A DNA stretch of 45,141 bases, taken from positions 1-45,141 of the forward strand of contig CAIQLG010000038.1 in NCBI GenBank assembly GCA_903872565.1, given 5' to 3'. The position numbers were made by a program, and so were the translations under genes. This document shows, one piece after another, positions 44,207 through 45,141 of the stretch (position 1 is the first letter of the stretch; the number at the start of each line of letters is the position of its first letter). A model generated the notes under the pieces. That model saw only the letters and a program-made list of their open reading frames with translations, was not told the DNA's origin and did not search any database. This DNA is from an uncultured Lentisphaerota bacterium. Lineage in GTDB: Bacteria > Verrucomicrobiota > Lentisphaeria > Victivallales > GWF2-50-93.

Positions 44207-44428
44207 TTATTTCACAGTTAAAAAATCTGAAACAGTTAAATTGGCGGAGCGAATCAGGCTCCTCAAAGTTCCTTTTGCAACCGGATTGTGATTGGGAATG
44301 GAAAGAGATGCGATTTCACCAGCTTTAATCATTATCATATGGCTTCCTCGTTGTCGAGCCACATGCCAGCCAAGCTTTTCAAATATCTTTACCACTTCGC
44401 TTGCTCTTAATGAGGGGATTTGAGGCAT
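44207..44428 (-). CDS. hicA: HicA mRNA-interferase toxin
   Basis: Toxin of 73 residues with the HicA double-stranded-RNA-binding-like fold: 'SLRASEVVKIFEKLGWHVAR', 'GSHMIMIK' with the catalytic His, and 'IPNHNPVAKGTLRSLIRSAN'. The start overlaps the hicB stop by one base (TAATG), giving the HicB-HicA gene order. It ends just before an attC-like site. Toxin-antitoxin pairs are common cargo of chromosomal integrons. Confidence 0.93.
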   Translation of the reverse strand: MPQIPSLRASEVVKIFEKLGWHVARQRGSHMIMIKAGEIASLSIPNHNPVAKGTLRSLIRSANLTVSDFLTVK

Positions 44429-44634
44429 TATGCAAATACCTCCACCTGCTTTGTTTCAACGGTCAATGGCATTCCCTCTTCAGCTCTGACTTCAAGACAA
44501 AGATGAATGGCCTCCATTATATTCTTAATGGCTTCATCCTTCGTCTTGCCCTGGGAAGCGCAACCGGGTATCGCAGGACATTCGGAAATCCAGTATCCGT
44601 CCTCATCCCTGTCAATGACAATATTGAATTTCAT
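44428..44634 (-). CDS. hicB: HicB-family antitoxin
   Basis: Protein of 68 residues with the HicB partial RNase-H-like fold: 'IVIDRDEDGYWISECPAIPG', 'CASQGKTKDEAIKNIMEAIH'. It lacks the C-terminal DNA-binding domain seen in longer HicB, a common short form. It is upstream of and overlapping hicA, which it should neutralise. ATG 44634 has AAGAGGTGAAAA before it. Confidence 0.93.
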   Translation of the reverse strand: MKFNIVIDRDEDGYWISECPAIPGCASQGKTKDEAIKNIMEAIHLCLEVRAEEGMPLTVETKQVEVFA

Positions 44635-44713
44635 TTTTCACCTCTTGATTTTGGGTATAATATACTTTCACGAATAATAATAATCAATGCGTTGCTTGAG
44701 ATTATCTTTTCCA

Positions 44714-44775
44714 GGCGAACGTTCAGGGTGAGCGGCGCGCCGTTAAGGCGCGTCCGCTCCAGCGCCTTGTTGGGC
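44714..44775 (-). repeat. attC site E (best match)
   Basis: Minus strand: GCCCAAC, which fits RYYYAAC exactly, then AAGGCGCTGGAGCGGACGCG and, after a short TTAAC loop, GGCGCGCCGCTC, ending GTTCGCC. The stem GAGCGGaCGCGCC/GGCGCGCCGCTC leaves one unpaired A, the extrahelical base characteristic of attC. It resembles typical environmental and proteobacterial cassette sites and is much more GC-rich than sites A-D. Confidence 0.8.
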
Positions 44776-44778
44776 ATC

Positions 44779-44990
44779 CTTTGCCTTGCCCAGTACTTTG
44801 ACCATCCATACGTGGCTTTCTTTGGGGGCGACAGGCGCAGTTGCGTCCTCCTTGTACCCCCTTACGCTTGCGGTAGAACTGCAGAGCGTTTAGGCTGGCA
44901 GGAACACGCAAAACTTGAACTCCCCTGACTCGGGCCGCTTCTTCGACTCGCTCCATCAGAATCCTTCCTATGCCCTTGCCGTGACTTTCA
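44779..44990 (-). pseudogene. Truncated GNAT acetyltransferase cassette gene
   Basis: The translation 'SHGKGIGRILMERVEEAARV' and 'GVQVLRVPASLNALQFYRK' matches the second half of GNAT acetyltransferases often found as integron cassettes. The first half is missing: the frame changes to unrelated DNA near 44990. The C-terminal end is shifted in frame shortly before attC site E. It is followed by that attC in the right orientation, so a whole GNAT cassette was once here. Confidence 0.75.
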
Positions 44991-45141
44991 GCCTAAATTG
45001 ATTTTTTTTGCCGCTAGGTTTTTTGGAAAGAAAAATTTCTGCAGGAATTCCAAGAAGGTTTAGTGCATAACGTTGCCGTTTCGACACCTCGCTTATCATC
45101 TCCGCGCCGTCAGGAAGCGGAATAATTTTGATTCTCCGCAA
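44968..45141 (-). CDS. Partial ORF at the window edge
   Basis: An open frame enters from the right edge and reads 'RRIKIIPLPDGAEMISEVSK' and 'RQRYALNLLGIPAEIFLSKK' before stopping at TAG 44968, inside the old GNAT gene but in another frame. The last nine or so residues are therefore from the GNAT DNA. I do not recognise it. It may be a gene truncated by the same event that cut the GNAT cassette. Confidence 0.35.
   Translation of the reverse strand: MRRIKIIPLPDGAEMISEVSKRQRYALNLLGIPAEIFLSKKPSGKKNQFRLKVTARA

Overview
The window looks like a piece of an uncultured anaerobic bacterium with mid-range GC and the standard genetic code. It is built around one-carbon and lactate metabolism. The phylum cannot be fixed from the sequence. 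An MJ0042-like zinc-ribbon membrane protein, a prenyltransferase-repeat protein with an N-terminal membrane anchor, a RAYT transposase of the 'WPHxPxHxLSxxGAY' type and many small palindromic or tandem repeats would fit a PVC-like or neighbouring candidate phylum. That is inference.

Layout. 1-11.6 kb: a decayed ATPase, a TerB-like protein, a degenerate PHP-like membrane protein coupled to a YgiQ-type radical SAM protein, gyrB, a Cache-type histidine kinase coupled to purQ, and a DUF3786 protein. 12-26.5 kb, all on the minus strand and read right to left: a Wood-Ljungdahl carbonyl-branch cluster. It runs homocysteine S-methyltransferase domain protein, core-MetE-like methyltransferase, CooC/AcsF-type ATPase, a 68-aa coiled-coil protein ending in Cys/His, CooC, CooS, an AcsB-AcsD fusion, AcsC and AcsV. 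All A-cluster and C-cluster ligands I could check are present. No acsE (methyltetrahydrofolate:CFeSP methyltransferase) lies in the window. The cluster has been invaded at least three times: two four-helix-bundle genes framed by short inverted repeat arrays, and one RAYT gene framed by two REP copies.

26.7-35.6 kb: a DUF433/DUF5615 toxin-antitoxin pair, a PIG-L deacetylase, and a lactate module (GlcD/LctD-type dehydrogenase, EtfA, EtfB, nickel lactate racemase LarA) interrupted by a ParE toxin-antitoxin pair and a zinc-ribbon membrane protein. The lactate genes resemble the electron-confurcating lactate dehydrogenase of acetogens. A plausible physiology is lactate oxidation feeding reducing power to CO2 reduction through CODH/ACS. 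CODH, ACS and LarA are all nickel enzymes.

36-42.6 kb: tsaE, a prenyltransferase-repeat protein, nadK, a GNAT acetyltransferase, a lipoprotein solute-binding protein and a CxxCxxCC protein with an EF-hand-like loop. 42.7-45.1 kb: what I read as an integron-type gene-cassette array without a visible integrase, with five attC-like sites (two to three convincing), two hypothetical cassette genes, hicBA and a broken GNAT cassette, all on the minus strand.

The most notable items are the AcsB-AcsD fusion, the Cys/His-tailed small protein beside the second CooC-type ATPase, the inverted short-repeat arrays around four-helix-bundle genes, and the cassette array.
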